From Prevotella sp. (lineage in GTDB: Bacteria; Bacteroidota; Bacteroidia; Bacteroidales; Bacteroidaceae), in NCBI GenBank assembly GCA_017449495.1, contig JAFTFO010000038.1:1-64000 (forward strand): a stretch of DNA of 64,000 nt. The letters run 5' to 3'. How positions within the stretch are numbered: position 1 is the first letter of the stretch; each line of letters begins with the position of its first letter. Below the pieces are notes generated by a model that made no database searches, had not been told where the DNA came from, and saw only the letters and a list, made by a program, of their open reading frames with translations. This document shows, in pieces, positions 16,308 to 25,172 of the stretch. Position numbers and translations under genes: made by a program.

Positions 16308-18116
16308 ATGCAGGATATCAGGAACATAGCAATTATAGCCCACGTAGACCATGGTAAGACGACCCTCGTGGACAAGATGATGCTGGCTGGCAATCTCTTC
16401 CGTGAGGGACAGAACCTCAGCAATCAGGTGTTGGATGCTAACGACCTCGAACGTGAGCGAGGCATCACCATCCTATCGAAAAACGTCAGCATCAATTGGA
16501 AAGGTGTGAAGATTAATATCATCGACACCCCAGGACACTCTGACTTCGGCGGTGAGGTGGAGCGTGTGCTCAACATGGCCGACGGCTGTCTATTGCTCGT
16601 CGATGCCTTCGAGGGACCGATGCCCCAGACTCGCTTCGTGCTGCAGAAGGCCCTCCAGATCGGCCTGAAGCCCATTGTGGTGGTGAACAAGGTGGACAAG
16701 CCCAACTGTCGCCCGGAAGAAGTCTACGAGATGGTGTTCGACCTGATGTTCTCGCTGAATGCTACAGAAGATCAGTTGGACTTCCCCGTAGTCTATGGCT
16801 CGGCCAAGAACGGTTGGATGGGTGAGGACTGGAAGACACCCACTGACAATATCACCTATCTGCTCGACAAGATCGTGGAGGTGATTCCTGCGCCGCAGCA
16901 GCTTGAAGGCACGCCACAGATGCTCATTACGAGTCTTGACTATTCAAGCTATCAAGGTCGTATCGCCGTGGGCCGTGTGCATCGTGGACGGCTGAAGGAC
17001 GGTATGCAGGTGACGATAGCCCATCGCGACGGTTCGATGGAGAAGACGAAGATCAAGGAACTGCACACTTTTGAGGGCATGGGACATGTCCGCACTGAGT
17101 CGGTGGACTGTGGTGATATCTGTGCTGTGATTGGCCTGGAGAAGTTTGAAATTGGCGACACTATCTGCGACTTGGAGAACCCGGAGCCACTGGCACCTAT
17201 CGCCATTGACGAGCCGACTATGTCGATGTTGTTCACCATCAACGATTCGCCTTTCTTCGGAAAAGATGGTAAGTTTGTGACCTCGCGCCACATCAATGAC
17301 CGTCTCGAGAAAGAGCTGGAGAAGAACCTGGCGTTGCGCGTGGAGCCTTTCGAGGACTCTACGGATAAGTGGATTGTCTCTGGCCGTGGCGTGCTCCATC
17401 TCTCGGTGCTCGTCGAGACCATGCGCCGTGAAGGCTATGAGCTGCAGGTGGGTCAGCCGCAGGTTATCTATAAAGAGATTGACGGCAAAAAGTGTGAGCC
17501 TATAGAGGAACTGACCATCAATGTGCCGGAGGAGTTCTCGTCGAAGATGATTGATATGGTGACGCGCCGTAAGGGTGAGATGACCTCGATGGAGAATCAG
17601 GGTGAGCGTGTGAACATTGAGTTCGATATCCCCTCTCGTGGCATCATCGGCCTGCGTACCAATGTGCTGACAGCTTCTCAGGGTGAGGCCATCATGGCCC
17701 ACCGCTTCAAGGAGTATCAGCCTTACAAGGGTGAGATCGAGCGTCGTGTGAACGGTTCGATGATCTCCATGGATACGGGCAATGCCTTTGCCTATGCTAT
17801 CGATAAATTGCAGGATCGCGGCAAGTTCTTCATTGACCCAGGTGAGGATGTGTATGCCGGACAGGTTGTGGGCGAACATGTCCACGACAACGACCTCGTG
17901 GTCAATGTCTGTAAGGCCAAGCAACTGACCAACGTCCGTGCCTCAGGAACCGACGAGAAGGCCCGCATCATCCCGAAGACTGTGATGAGTCTTGAGGAGT
18001 GCCTGGAGTATATTAAGCAGGACGAGCTGGTGGAGGTGACTCCGAAATCGATGCGTATGCGTAAGACGATCCTCGACCACGATCAGCGCAAAAAGGCTGC
18101 GATTCAGCGAGGGTAG
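16308..18116 (+). CDS. typA: Ribosome-associated GTPase TypA/BipA
   Basis: A 602-residue translational GTPase related to EF-G that assists 50S assembly and stress or low-temperature growth. G motifs: A-H-V-D-H-G-K-T-T at residue 9, [19 protein letters not shown], and N-K-V-D. Domains II, III and V and the BipA-specific C-terminal domain are present; length is standard. The last 25 bases of the gene, including the TAG stop, are repeated 75 bases downstream. Confidence 0.97.
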   Translation: MQDIRNIAIIAHVDHGKTTLVDKMMLAGNLFREGQNLSNQVLDANDLERERGITILSKNVSINWKGVKINIIDTPGHSDFGGEVERVLNMADGCLLLVDAFEGPMPQTRFVLQKALQIGLKPIVVVNKVDKPNCRPEEVYEMVFDLMFSLNATEDQLDFPVVYGSAKNGWMGEDWKTPTDNITYLLDKIVEVIPAPQQLEGTPQMLITSLDYSSYQGRIAVGRVHRGRLKDGMQVTIAHRDGSMEKTKIKELHTFEGMGHVRTESVDCGDICAVIGLEKFEIGDTICDLENPEPLAPIAIDEPTMSMLFTINDSPFFGKDGKFVTSRHINDRLEKELEKNLALRVEPFEDSTDKWIVSGRGVLHLSVLVETMRREGYELQVGQPQVIYKEIDGKKCEPIEELTINVPEEFSSKMIDMVTRRKGEMTSMENQGERVNIEFDIPSRGIIGLRTNVLTASQGEAIMAHRFKEYQPYKGEIERRVNGSMISMDTGNAFAYAIDKLQDRGKFFIDPGEDVYAGQVVGEHVHDNDLVVNVCKAKQLTNVRASGTDEKARIIPKTVMSLEECLEYIKQDELVEVTPKSMRMRKTILDHDQRKKAAIQRG

Positions 18117-18192
18117 ATCGAAGCTTGTTTCAGCTCTACCGAGCGTTAGCAGGCTCGACCGCAGGTCAAGGCTGCGATTCAGCGAGGGTAGA
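18093..18192 (+). repeat. 25-base direct repeat of the typA 3' end
   Basis: The 25 bases 18093-18117 recur at 18168-18192, exactly 75 bases on. Between them lies a 9-base inverted repeat (18132-18140 with 18187-18195). Looks like a partial duplication behind the typA stop. Confidence 0.75.
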
Positions 18193-18193
18193 G

Positions 18194-18517
18194 CTATCTT
18201 ACAACTTTCTTTGTCTTTCCGTCACTCATGCGGATGATGTTTACACCGCGTTGAGGCTGACTCAGTTGTCTGCCGTCGAGGCGGTAGTATTCCATCTCTT
18301 GGCTCTCCTCCATAGGTATCGTATGGATAGCCGTAGTACCAATCACTGCATGAATGTTCACGTGGCGATCAAAAGGCATGGGGAAACTATAGGCGGCACC
18401 GTCGATGTGGATATGTGCGATGTTACCCAGAGGTGATTCGGTGGTGATGTCCCATCCCGTCACCTGTTTGCCGTCAGTAGGAGTGGCGTTCAAACGAACA
18501 ATGCGATTACTAAAGAA
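18194..18517 (-). pseudogene. C-terminal tail of the CotH-type protein beyond an in-frame TAG
   Basis: Directly after the TAG at 18520-18518 the same frame stays open for 107 codons to another TAG at 18196-18194. The tail continues the domain without a gap (F-F-S-N-R...L-N-A-T-P-T-D-G-K-Q-V-T-G-W) and ends in Y-R-L-D-G-R-Q-L...G-V-N-I-I-R...K-V-V-R, the terminal motif of many secreted Prevotella proteins. The simplest reading is one nonsense substitution (AAG or CAG to TAG) that cuts off the tail; a sequencing error is the alternative. Confidence 0.75.
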
Positions 18518-20569
18518 CTAGCCGTCGAAAGTGCCTTCACTCAGCGGAATGTCGTTGACGGTAAACTTAATGTCCTCCAAACCTGTCGCATCTTTGTTGA
18601 TTGTCAGGGGAGTGGGGGCACCAAGATGATAAAAGTCTGCAAGTTGTTGATAGAAGATGTCTGTGCGCTGCCTGATCCAGGTACGGGCATCGTCGAGCTC
18701 GGTATCATAGTTGGGCCACCAGGCGTTGATCAATTTCCGGTGATTAGGATATTCGTATTTGATGAGGTCGTACATCGGGTCCCAGATGGCACGCACGCCT
18801 TTCTCATTGAGGAAATCTCCCATGTAGACCGCACAACGGTCGATGAACAGATTATAGAAGTCCTGATCTTCCATCAGGTGACGGAACAGGCGACTGTACT
18901 CTGGTTGGTTGGCCCAGTTGCGCTCACTGTCATAGTCAGGATCATAAAGCCATTCGATAGTCTTATATGTGACAGGGTGACCATAGAGCCCCAGCCCGAA
19001 ATCGGTATCCTTGGCAATAAAGCGCCATCTGCCACCTTCTGTCCTGGGGCGCCATAAGACGATATTATTGCCAGGAAAGTCCTGGTTGCTATAAAAGAGG
19101 TTCATGATCATCAGGTTGGCGAACTCCCCGCAGTCCATCCATTGCTCGTATTCTGCGAGGGTATGCCCGTGCTCTGCGTAGAATTCTTTGAAGGCGTTAT
19201 AGTTTTTCCAGTCACCTTCTTTCAGATTCCACCAGTTCTCAAACATGTCAATATCCTCCAGTCCGTCGTAATAGGTATAGATGTTATCCTCATTAGAGCG
19301 GTCACGGATATTCAGTATGCCTTTATACTTGCCGTTCATGTAAATAATGACAGGTCGCCATGACTGCCAGTCGAGGTCTGCATGTTCTGCTATAGAGCGC
19401 TGGATGACGGCATCCCGCATATACAGGTAGTCAAAGTCATTACCTGCGTTGCGTAATACAATCGACTTGAAGTCGGTGATGCCTGGTCGTTGGTCTGGGA
19501 AGAACTCATATTTCAGACGGTTGTTGCCGAAACGCTTGTTGGCATAGACGACAAGTGACTTCAGCTTATGTTCACGGCTCGCATTTCCCATGATGCGGGT
19601 CTCGCAGAGCTGGTTTAACCTGCTGGCTTCGTTGGCGTTCTCAAAATACTCAAAGTTGATGGGCCGGCGCCAGTCGAAACTGTAGTTGTTCTTCCCGCTC
19701 TGATAGGTGCCTTTTACATAAATGCCGATCTTCGGGTCGTTCAGGTATTTGTTGTCTGTCACGATAGAGACGACGGGTAGGGTCAGCTGTCGTTGGGTAA
19801 AGAAGATAAACGAATGAACGGTAGAGGGCGGCGACATATAACCGTCGCAGAAGATCTTTGCACGGATGACGACACTGGTGCTGATGGTGATGGGGGCCGT
19901 ATATTTGTCGCTTGTCCGCGTTGGCTCAGAGCCGTTGGTGGTATAGCGGATCTCCGCTCCCTCTGGTGTTCCTTCTGGTAGGGAGAGCGTCAGGCTACGG
20001 GCATCAGACGAGGTGAAGACACAGCCTTCCTCACTGAACACCGGCTCTCCAAGGATGTCACTAACCGTCTTCCCACAGTTTGTCTTTCCGGGAGTCGGTT
20101 CTGCCTGATAGCCCCATGTGTCACTGCCGTCTGTCTCTCGCCCATAGGCGATGTTGGGGGCTGGCTGTTTCTTCAGGTCCGTCACTTGGTCAATGACAGC
20201 ACCTCCTTTAAACAAGTATACATCCCCTCCCTTTCCCGACTCCAGACGGAAGTCGGTGTGCAACCCTTTTTCTTCTTTGTCACAGTAGACGACGACATAC
20301 TGTTTGGATTTTATCACCTGACTGGGTAGCTTCCATGCCGTCGCCTCATGGCTGTCTTTCCCTATCTTATAGTCACGGAGGTTGACGGAAACGGAGTCGG
20401 CGTTATAGAGTTCCACCCACGAGTCTGGGAACTCGTTGAGGTTGTCCATGATACAATCGATGTTCGATTGCATCAGCTCATTGATAACCAGTTGTGCATG
20501 GGCTGTCGTGACGGCAACCAGCAGGTTCAATACTGTTAAGACTAGTTTTGTAGTGTTGTATTTATGCAT
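18518..20569 (-). CDS. CotH kinase family protein with lamin-tail domain, truncated by TAG
   Basis: A 683-residue secreted protein from the ATG at 20569, with signal peptide M-H-K-Y-N-T-T-K-L-V-L-T...T-A-H-A. Order: lamin-tail domain (about 20-130; I-N-E-L-M-Q-S-N...W-V-E-L-Y-N), a chitobiase-C-like domain (about 185-245; I-R-Y-T-T-N-G-S-E-P-T), then the CotH kinase-like fold (about 265-590) with G-N-A-S-R-E-H-K and D-T-D-F-G-L-G. CotH-type proteins phosphorylate protein or act on spore coats in Bacillus; the role in Bacteroidetes is unknown. The start lies inside the last codons of luxS. Without the tail after the TAG, sorting may be altered. Confidence 0.8.
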   Translation of the reverse strand: MHKYNTTKLVLTVLNLLVAVTTAHAQLVINELMQSNIDCIMDNLNEFPDSWVELYNADSVSVNLRDYKIGKDSHEATAWKLPSQVIKSKQYVVVYCDKEEKGLHTDFRLESGKGGDVYLFKGGAVIDQVTDLKKQPAPNIAYGRETDGSDTWGYQAEPTPGKTNCGKTVSDILGEPVFSEEGCVFTSSDARSLTLSLPEGTPEGAEIRYTTNGSEPTRTSDKYTAPITISTSVVIRAKIFCDGYMSPPSTVHSFIFFTQRQLTLPVVSIVTDNKYLNDPKIGIYVKGTYQSGKNNYSFDWRRPINFEYFENANEASRLNQLCETRIMGNASREHKLKSLVVYANKRFGNNRLKYEFFPDQRPGITDFKSIVLRNAGNDFDYLYMRDAVIQRSIAEHADLDWQSWRPVIIYMNGKYKGILNIRDRSNEDNIYTYYDGLEDIDMFENWWNLKEGDWKNYNAFKEFYAEHGHTLAEYEQWMDCGEFANLMIMNLFYSNQDFPGNNIVLWRPRTEGGRWRFIAKDTDFGLGLYGHPVTYKTIEWLYDPDYDSERNWANQPEYSRLFRHLMEDQDFYNLFIDRCAVYMGDFLNEKGVRAIWDPMYDLIKYEYPNHRKLINAWWPNYDTELDDARTWIRQRTDIFYQQLADFYHLGAPTPLTINKDATGLEDIKFTVNDIPLSEGTFDG

Positions 20570-21056
20570 CGGCGAATATTTTGCCGTCATCGAGGACAAT
20601 CTGAAGTTGGGTATATTCACTATGGAAATCATGCTCTAAGCGATCAAGATAGCGGGCACTCTCCCATTTGCACATCGGCAGGTCGTGGAGTAAGTAGTTG
20701 CCACAGGTCTGTGGTTCCGTGGCAGGCACTTCTGTCTGTGTGAGGATCCAGCGGAGACACTCGATGGTCAGACGGCGCATGTCCTCTACGGTGTAGGAAC
20801 CGGTCATGATGATATACATGCCAGTGAGGCAACCCATAGGACCGACATATACTACATCCTCCTTCACCTCGCTGTTACGGAACCAGGTGGCCATCAGATG
20901 CTCCAGACTGTGTATGGCAGCAGGAGCCATGGCTGGCTCATGGTTAGGTTCCGTGATGCGCATGTCGAACGTGGTAAAGCCTTTATCTTCGCGGGATACG
21001 TAGATGCCGGGCTTCAGGTGGGTATGGTCAATGGTAAAACTCTGTATGACTTCCAT
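20562..21056 (-). CDS. luxS: S-ribosylhomocysteine lyase LuxS
   Basis: A 164-residue metalloenzyme that splits S-ribosylhomocysteine into homocysteine and 4,5-dihydroxypentane-2,3-dione, the precursor of autoinducer AI-2. Metal ligands His49 and His53 (H-S-L-E-H) and Cys118 (Q-T-C-G-N), and the catalytic Cys76 (G-P-M-G-C-L-T-G), are all present; length is normal. It follows mtnN, which makes its substrate, and overlaps the CotH gene start by 8 bases. Confidence 0.97.
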   Translation of the reverse strand: MEVIQSFTIDHTHLKPGIYVSREDKGFTTFDMRITEPNHEPAMAPAAIHSLEHLMATWFRNSEVKEDVVYVGPMGCLTGMYIIMTGSYTVEDMRRLTIECLRWILTQTEVPATEPQTCGNYLLHDLPMCKWESARYLDRLEHDFHSEYTQLQIVLDDGKIFADA

Positions 21057-21063
21057 GTGATTA

Positions 21064-21094
21064 ATTGATAATTGACAATTGATGATTGATAATT
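21064..21094. repeat. 7-base array at the mtnN/luxS junction
   Basis: ATTGATA, ATTGACA, ATTGATG, ATTGATA, ATT: 4.4 units with exact 7-base period, running into the mtnN stop codon. Same unit as the array inside mtnN at 21,367. Confidence 0.75.
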
Positions 21095-21743
21095 AGAGAG
21101 ACTCGATGAAAGTCTTGGTGACATGGAACGAGTTCTCGGCAATGGTGTCCCAGAAGTTATGATACTGCGAGGCATCGGTGTCGCGCAGAGGAATGTCGCT
21201 GATGACACGGAAGGAGATAAACGGCACCTTATAAATATAGCATACCTGTGCGATGGCGCAGCTCTCCATATCGACAGCCTTCGCCTCAGGGAAGTGACCG
21301 ACAATCTCCCGCATCTTATCCTTTGAGTCGACAAACCAGTCGCCAGTGACGATGAGGCCTTGATGAATTGACAATTGACAATTGACAATTGACAATTGCT
21401 GTGCCTTTTCAAGCAGATAGGGGTCGGCCTGATAGCGGACCGGAAGACCTTGTACCTGCCCATATACGGTGGTGTCGTCAATCGCTTTGCCACAATAGAC
21501 GTCGTGATAGGTAAGTTCAGAACTCACCACCACGTCTTGTAGGTTGATGTCATCACCATTTCCACCGGCACAACCTGACGAGATGATAACATCGGGCTTA
21601 TACTGGCGAATCATTTCTACTGCCTGTATGGCAGCATTTACGGTGGCTATCCCGCTCTTCTGCAGGATCACCTTGTCTTCGGGAAATAGCGGGCGGAGTT
21701 GCTTCAACTCCTTTTCCATCGCTACGATCATTCCTATTTTCAT
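21093..21743 (-). CDS. mtnN: 5'-methylthioadenosine/S-adenosylhomocysteine nucleosidase
   Basis: A 216-residue nucleosidase that removes adenine from S-adenosylhomocysteine and methylthioadenosine. Family blocks: M-K-I-G-M-I-V-A-M-E-K-E-L at the N-terminus (catalytic Glu), S-S-G-C-A-G-G, V-D-M-E-S-C-A-I-A-Q-V (ribose-binding Met-Glu) and S-F-R-V-I-S-D (the catalytic Asp). Where relatives have a short loop, residues 116-126 read Q-L-S-I-V-N-C-Q-L-S-I and are encoded by an ATTGACA array. Second gene of the minus-strand unit; luxS follows, so together they complete SAH breakdown. Confidence 0.95.
   Translation of the reverse strand: MKIGMIVAMEKELKQLRPLFPEDKVILQKSGIATVNAAIQAVEMIRQYKPDVIISSGCAGGNGDDINLQDVVVSSELTYHDVYCGKAIDDTTVYGQVQGLPVRYQADPYLLEKAQQLSIVNCQLSIHQGLIVTGDWFVDSKDKMREIVGHFPEAKAVDMESCAIAQVCYIYKVPFISFRVISDIPLRDTDASQYHNFWDTIAENSFHVTKTFIESL
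21367..21398. repeat. In-frame ATTGACA array inside mtnN
   Basis: 4.6 perfect units of ATTGACA over 32 bases; they encode the Q-L-S-I-V-N-C-Q-L-S-I insert. The gene stays open on both sides. Confidence 0.85.
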
Positions 21744-21748
21744 ATATA

Positions 21749-22546
21749 TTACTTTTTAATCCTTCTCTGTCGCACAGCCTCGTACATGAGGATGGCCGCG
21801 CTGACGCTGACATTGAGTGAGTCGAGACGACCTAACATCGGGATGCGGATATGGGCATCGGCGGCCTCGCGCCACTGAGGGGTGAGGCCTGTCGACTCCG
21901 TACCCATCACGATGGCCGTAGCCTGGCGCATGTTATAGTCGTAGTATTCGTAAGAATCTTGTAGTTGTGCCGTCAGGATGTGGATACCGTGCGCCTTCAG
22001 AAAGCTGATACACTCCTGTGAGGTGCTGGTGACTGTGGGCACACTGAATACACCACCGATGCTGGCGCGGATGAGGTTGGGATTATAGAGGTCGGTCAGC
22101 GGATCGCACACGATGACGGCATCCACCCCCGCAGCCTCGGCCGTCCGCAGGATGGCTCCTAAGTTTCCGGGTTTCTCGACACGCTCGAGGATGACAATCA
22201 GCGGCGTCGCTTTCTCGAGGAGTGTGGAGTGAGGTGTGAGGAGTGAGGAGAGTGAGTGATCCTTGCACTTGACGACAGCGATGAGTCCTTCGGTGCTCTC
22301 GCGGTAGGCCATCTTTCCATAGACTTGAGGAGATACGATGGTGGTTATCTCATCCATCACTCCACACTCCTCACTTCTCGAAAACATCTCCACGACCTCA
22401 TAGCCGCAGGCGATACAGTGCTCTATCTCACGCTGTCCTTCTACCACGAAGAGACCTTCCTCGCGACGGAGCGACGACTTCTGCTGCAGAGCCACGACGT
22501 GCTTGATGCGGGCATTCTGAACACTGGTGATGATTCTTTCTTCCAT
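21749..22546 (-). CDS. TrmH/SpoU family RNA 2'-O-methyltransferase
   Basis: A 265-residue SPOUT methyltransferase. The N-terminal substrate-binding domain (I-T-S-V-Q-N-A-R-I-K-H, then G-L-F-V-V-E-G-Q-R-E) is followed by the knotted catalytic domain with E-R-V-E-K-P-G-N-L-G-A-I-L-R-T, I-V-M-G-T-E-S-T-G-L and L-D-S-L-N-V-S-V-S-A-A-I. Target RNA is not clear (23S rRNA or tRNA). Two tandem arrays lie in the reading frame, at 22,218 (14 residues in the linker between domains) and 22,358. First gene of the trmH-mtnN-luxS-CotH unit; the next start is 5 bases away. Confidence 0.92.
   Translation of the reverse strand: MEERIITSVQNARIKHVVALQQKSSLRREEGLFVVEGQREIEHCIACGYEVVEMFSRSEECGVMDEITTIVSPQVYGKMAYRESTEGLIAVVKCKDHSLSSLLTPHSTLLEKATPLIVILERVEKPGNLGAILRTAEAAGVDAVIVCDPLTDLYNPNLIRASIGGVFSVPTVTSTSQECISFLKAHGIHILTAQLQDSYEYYDYNMRQATAIVMGTESTGLTPQWREAADAHIRIPMLGRLDSLNVSVSAAILMYEAVRQRRIKK
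22218..22259. repeat. In-frame six-unit 7-base array in the methyltransferase gene
   Basis: AGGAGTG, TGGAGTG, AGGTGTG, AGGAGTG, AGGAGAG, TGAGTGA: 42 bases, six units, 14 codons, frame kept. It codes for H-S-L-S-S-L-L-T-P-H-S-T-L-L between the two domains. Confidence 0.8.
22358..22378. repeat. Second 7-base array in the methyltransferase gene
   Basis: CACTCCA, CACTCCT, CACTTCT: 21 bases, three units, seven codons, in a surface loop region. Confidence 0.6.
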
Positions 22547-22556
22547 AAATCTGCTG

Positions 22557-22657
22557 CAAAATTATAAAAAAAGCCACAGATTACACAGTTTTTCTTTGAA
22601 TTTAATCAATAATCTGTGTTAATCTGTGTAATCTGTGGCTGAAAATTTGTATCTTTG
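22557..22657. promoter_or_regulatory. Second divergent promoter region with the same inverted repeat
   Basis: Minus-strand -7 TAATTTTG at 22564-22557 faces the methyltransferase gene; plus-strand -7 TATCTTTG at 22650-22657 faces the YfhO gene. Between them lies an inverted repeat with perfect 16-base arms, GCCACAGATTACACAG at 22573-22588 and its complement at 22624-22639, plus an extra AATCTGTGTT at 22611-22620. The layout copies that at 8,531-8,632. Confidence 0.65.
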
Positions 22658-22685
22658 CATCCAAATTAGTAAAAACTTGCAAGTT

Positions 22686-25172
22686 ATGAGTATGTTGAAG
22701 AAGTGCCTCCCCGATGTGTTGGCAGTGCTTTTATTTGCCGTTTTGGCCTTTGCCTATTTCTTCCCGGCTGATATCGAGGGACGTATCCTTTATCGGCACG
22801 ACGCCTCCGCAGGTCGTGGAGCCGGACAGGAGGGTGTAGAGTATCGTGCGAAGACAGGAGAACGAACCCGATGGACAAATGCCTTGTTCAGTGGTATGCC
22901 GACGTATCAGATGTCACCCTCGTATGGCTCGACAGAGTTGTTGTCAAAGGCTGCCGACGCCTATCACCTCTGGTTGCCGGAGAACGTGTGGTATGTGTTC
23001 GCCTATCTTTTGGGCTTCTATATCCTGCTTCGAGCCTTTGACTTCCGTCAGCACCTGGCTGCTTTAGGTTCGATCCTATGGGCCTTCTCCACCTATTTCC
23101 TGATCATCATTGCCGCCGGACATATCTGGAAGGTGTGGGCCCTGGCCTATCTGCCACCGATGATTGCGGGAATCGTACTTGCCTATCGGGGGAAATACCT
23201 GTGGGGACTGTTACTGACAGCCGTGTTCTCGGCCTTCGAGATTAACGCGAACCATGTGCAGATGACCTATTATTATCTGTTCATCATCTTCTTCCTCATC
23301 ATCGCCTGGCTGGTGGAAGCCATCCGCAAGCATGAGATGGCTCACTTCCTGAAGGCGACAGGCGTCTGTGTGGCTGGTGCAGCCATCGGAGTGTGCATCA
23401 ATCTGTCGAACCTCTACCACACCTGGCAGTACAGTCAGGAGTCGATGCGTGGCAAGAGTGAACTGGTGAAGCCGAACAGTGAGAACCAGACGAACAGCGG
23501 ACTGGAACGCGACTATATCACGCAGTGGAGCTACGGCATTGGTGAGACGTGGACGTTATTAATCCCGAATACGAAGGGTGGTGCGTCAGTGCCGTTGAGT
23601 ATGAACGAAACTGCGATGGCCAAGGCCGATCCAAACTATGCGAGTGTCTATCAGCAGATTGGTCAGTATTGGGGTGAACAGCCCGGTACGTCAGGTCCCG
23701 TTTATGTGGGTGCCTTTGTGATGATGCTGTTTATCCTTGGATTGTTCATCGTGAAGGGACCTGTGAAGTGGGCGCTGTTGGCTGCCACTATCCTCTCAAT
23801 CATGCTCTCGTGGGGAAAGAACTTCATGGGATTGACCGATTTCTTCATCGACTACATGCCGATGTATGCGAAGTTCCGTACAGTCGCCAGCATCCTCGTC
23901 ATCGCCGAGTTCACCATACCTTTACTCGCCATGCTGGCACTCAAGGAGGTAATGTGTGGAGGAGTGAAAAGTGAGAAGCTCAGGGTCCCGCTGATTGTGA
24001 GTTTTGTCCTCACGGCTGGCATCGCCTTGCTGTTCTCCCTGTTCCCGTCGCTGTTCTTCGACAGTTTCATCTCGACCAGTGAGATGCAGGCACTGCAGAG
24101 TCTGCCCCCGGAGCATGTGTCACCGCTGCTGGCGAACCTGACAGAGATGCGCCAGGCTATGTTCACCAGCGATGCCCTGCGCTCGTTCTATGTCATCCTG
24201 ATAGGTACGGGTATCCTCTTGCTCTTCTACTATGGTAAGCTGAAGCAGACCTATGCCGTCGGCGCCATCCTCATACTCTGCCTCTTCGACCTCTGGCAGG
24301 TGAACAAGCGTTATCTGAACGACGAGATGTTCGTGCCGAAGTCGGAACGTGAGGCCCCGCAGCAGAAGACACAGACAGACGAGTTGATCCTGCGCGACCA
24401 GAGTCTTGACTACCGTGTGCTGAACCTCGCCTCTAACACCTTCAATGAGAACGAGACCAGCTACTATCATAAGAGTATCGGCGGCTACCATGCTGCCAAA
24501 CTACGCCGTTACCAGGAACTGATAGAGCGCCATATCAACCCAGAGATGCAGCGTATGTATCGTACCGTCTCTGAGGTGGGAGGTGACATGACGAAGGTGA
24601 ATGGTGACAGCATCTTCCCCGTGCTGAACATGCTCAATGCGAAGTACTTCATCTTCCCCTTGGAAGGTGGACAGACCGTACCCATCCAGAATCCGTATGT
24701 CTATGGAAATGCTTGGTTCGTCGACCAGCTTAATTATGTAGATAATGCTAACCAAGAGATGGATGCTTTAGGGCGCTTGGACCTGCGTCATCAGGCTGTG
24801 GCCGATGCTAAGTTCAAGGCACAGTTGGGTGAGGCCATCGAACAAGACACCGCCAGCGTGGCAGTTATCACCAGCTATGAACCCAACCGTCTGACCTATG
24901 ACGTGAACTCTGGGAAGGGTGGTGTGCTGGTGTTCTCGGAGATCTATTATCCGGGATGGACGGCCACCGTCGACGGCGAACCCGCAGAACTTGGACGTGT
25001 GGACTATGTGCTCCGTGCTATGAATATGAAACCGGGTCGCCATGAGGTGATACTGAGCTTCTTCCCGAAGTCGGTGAACACGACGGAAACGATTGCTTAT
25101 ATCTCGTATGTCATCCTGCTGCTGGTGTTGATGGGTGCCGGGTTCATGGTTTGGAGACGGAGGCGCGTATGA
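22686..25172 (+). CDS. YfhO family polytopic membrane protein
   Basis: An 828-residue inner-membrane protein from the ATG at 22686 (22692 is possible). About a dozen hydrophobic segments fill residues 8-520, then comes a periplasmic domain of some 250 residues and a last membrane segment before W-R-R-R-R-V. Family members (YfhO) look like GT-C glycosyltransferases; the N-terminal periplasmic loop has the acidic/Arg mix usual there. Exact sugar transfer is unknown. Its stop overlaps the fkp start (ATGA), and fkp makes GDP-fucose, so a role in fucosylated surface glycan is possible but unproven. Confidence 0.85.
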   Translation: MSMLKKCLPDVLAVLLFAVLAFAYFFPADIEGRILYRHDASAGRGAGQEGVEYRAKTGERTRWTNALFSGMPTYQMSPSYGSTELLSKAADAYHLWLPENVWYVFAYLLGFYILLRAFDFRQHLAALGSILWAFSTYFLIIIAAGHIWKVWALAYLPPMIAGIVLAYRGKYLWGLLLTAVFSAFEINANHVQMTYYYLFIIFFLIIAWLVEAIRKHEMAHFLKATGVCVAGAAIGVCINLSNLYHTWQYSQESMRGKSELVKPNSENQTNSGLERDYITQWSYGIGETWTLLIPNTKGGASVPLSMNETAMAKADPNYASVYQQIGQYWGEQPGTSGPVYVGAFVMMLFILGLFIVKGPVKWALLAATILSIMLSWGKNFMGLTDFFIDYMPMYAKFRTVASILVIAEFTIPLLAMLALKEVMCGGVKSEKLRVPLIVSFVLTAGIALLFSLFPSLFFDSFISTSEMQALQSLPPEHVSPLLANLTEMRQAMFTSDALRSFYVILIGTGILLLFYYGKLKQTYAVGAILILCLFDLWQVNKRYLNDEMFVPKSEREAPQQKTQTDELILRDQSLDYRVLNLASNTFNENETSYYHKSIGGYHAAKLRRYQELIERHINPEMQRMYRTVSEVGGDMTKVNGDSIFPVLNMLNAKYFIFPLEGGQTVPIQNPYVYGNAWFVDQLNYVDNANQEMDALGRLDLRHQAVADAKFKAQLGEAIEQDTASVAVITSYEPNRLTYDVNSGKGGVLVFSEIYYPGWTATVDGEPAELGRVDYVLRAMNMKPGRHEVILSFFPKSVNTTETIAYISYVILLLVLMGAGFMVWRRRRV
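23955..23975. repeat. In-frame 7-base array in the YfhO gene
   Basis: TGTGGAG, GAGTGAA, AAGTGAG: three units, 21 bases, seven codons, coding for C-G-G-V-K-S-E in a loop between membrane segments. Confidence 0.6.

Noticed and set aside
18194-20569. Genome-wide TAG reassignment
   Set aside because: typA, GH28, murF-alr, DUF3098 and the CotH tail itself end in TAG at the expected family lengths.
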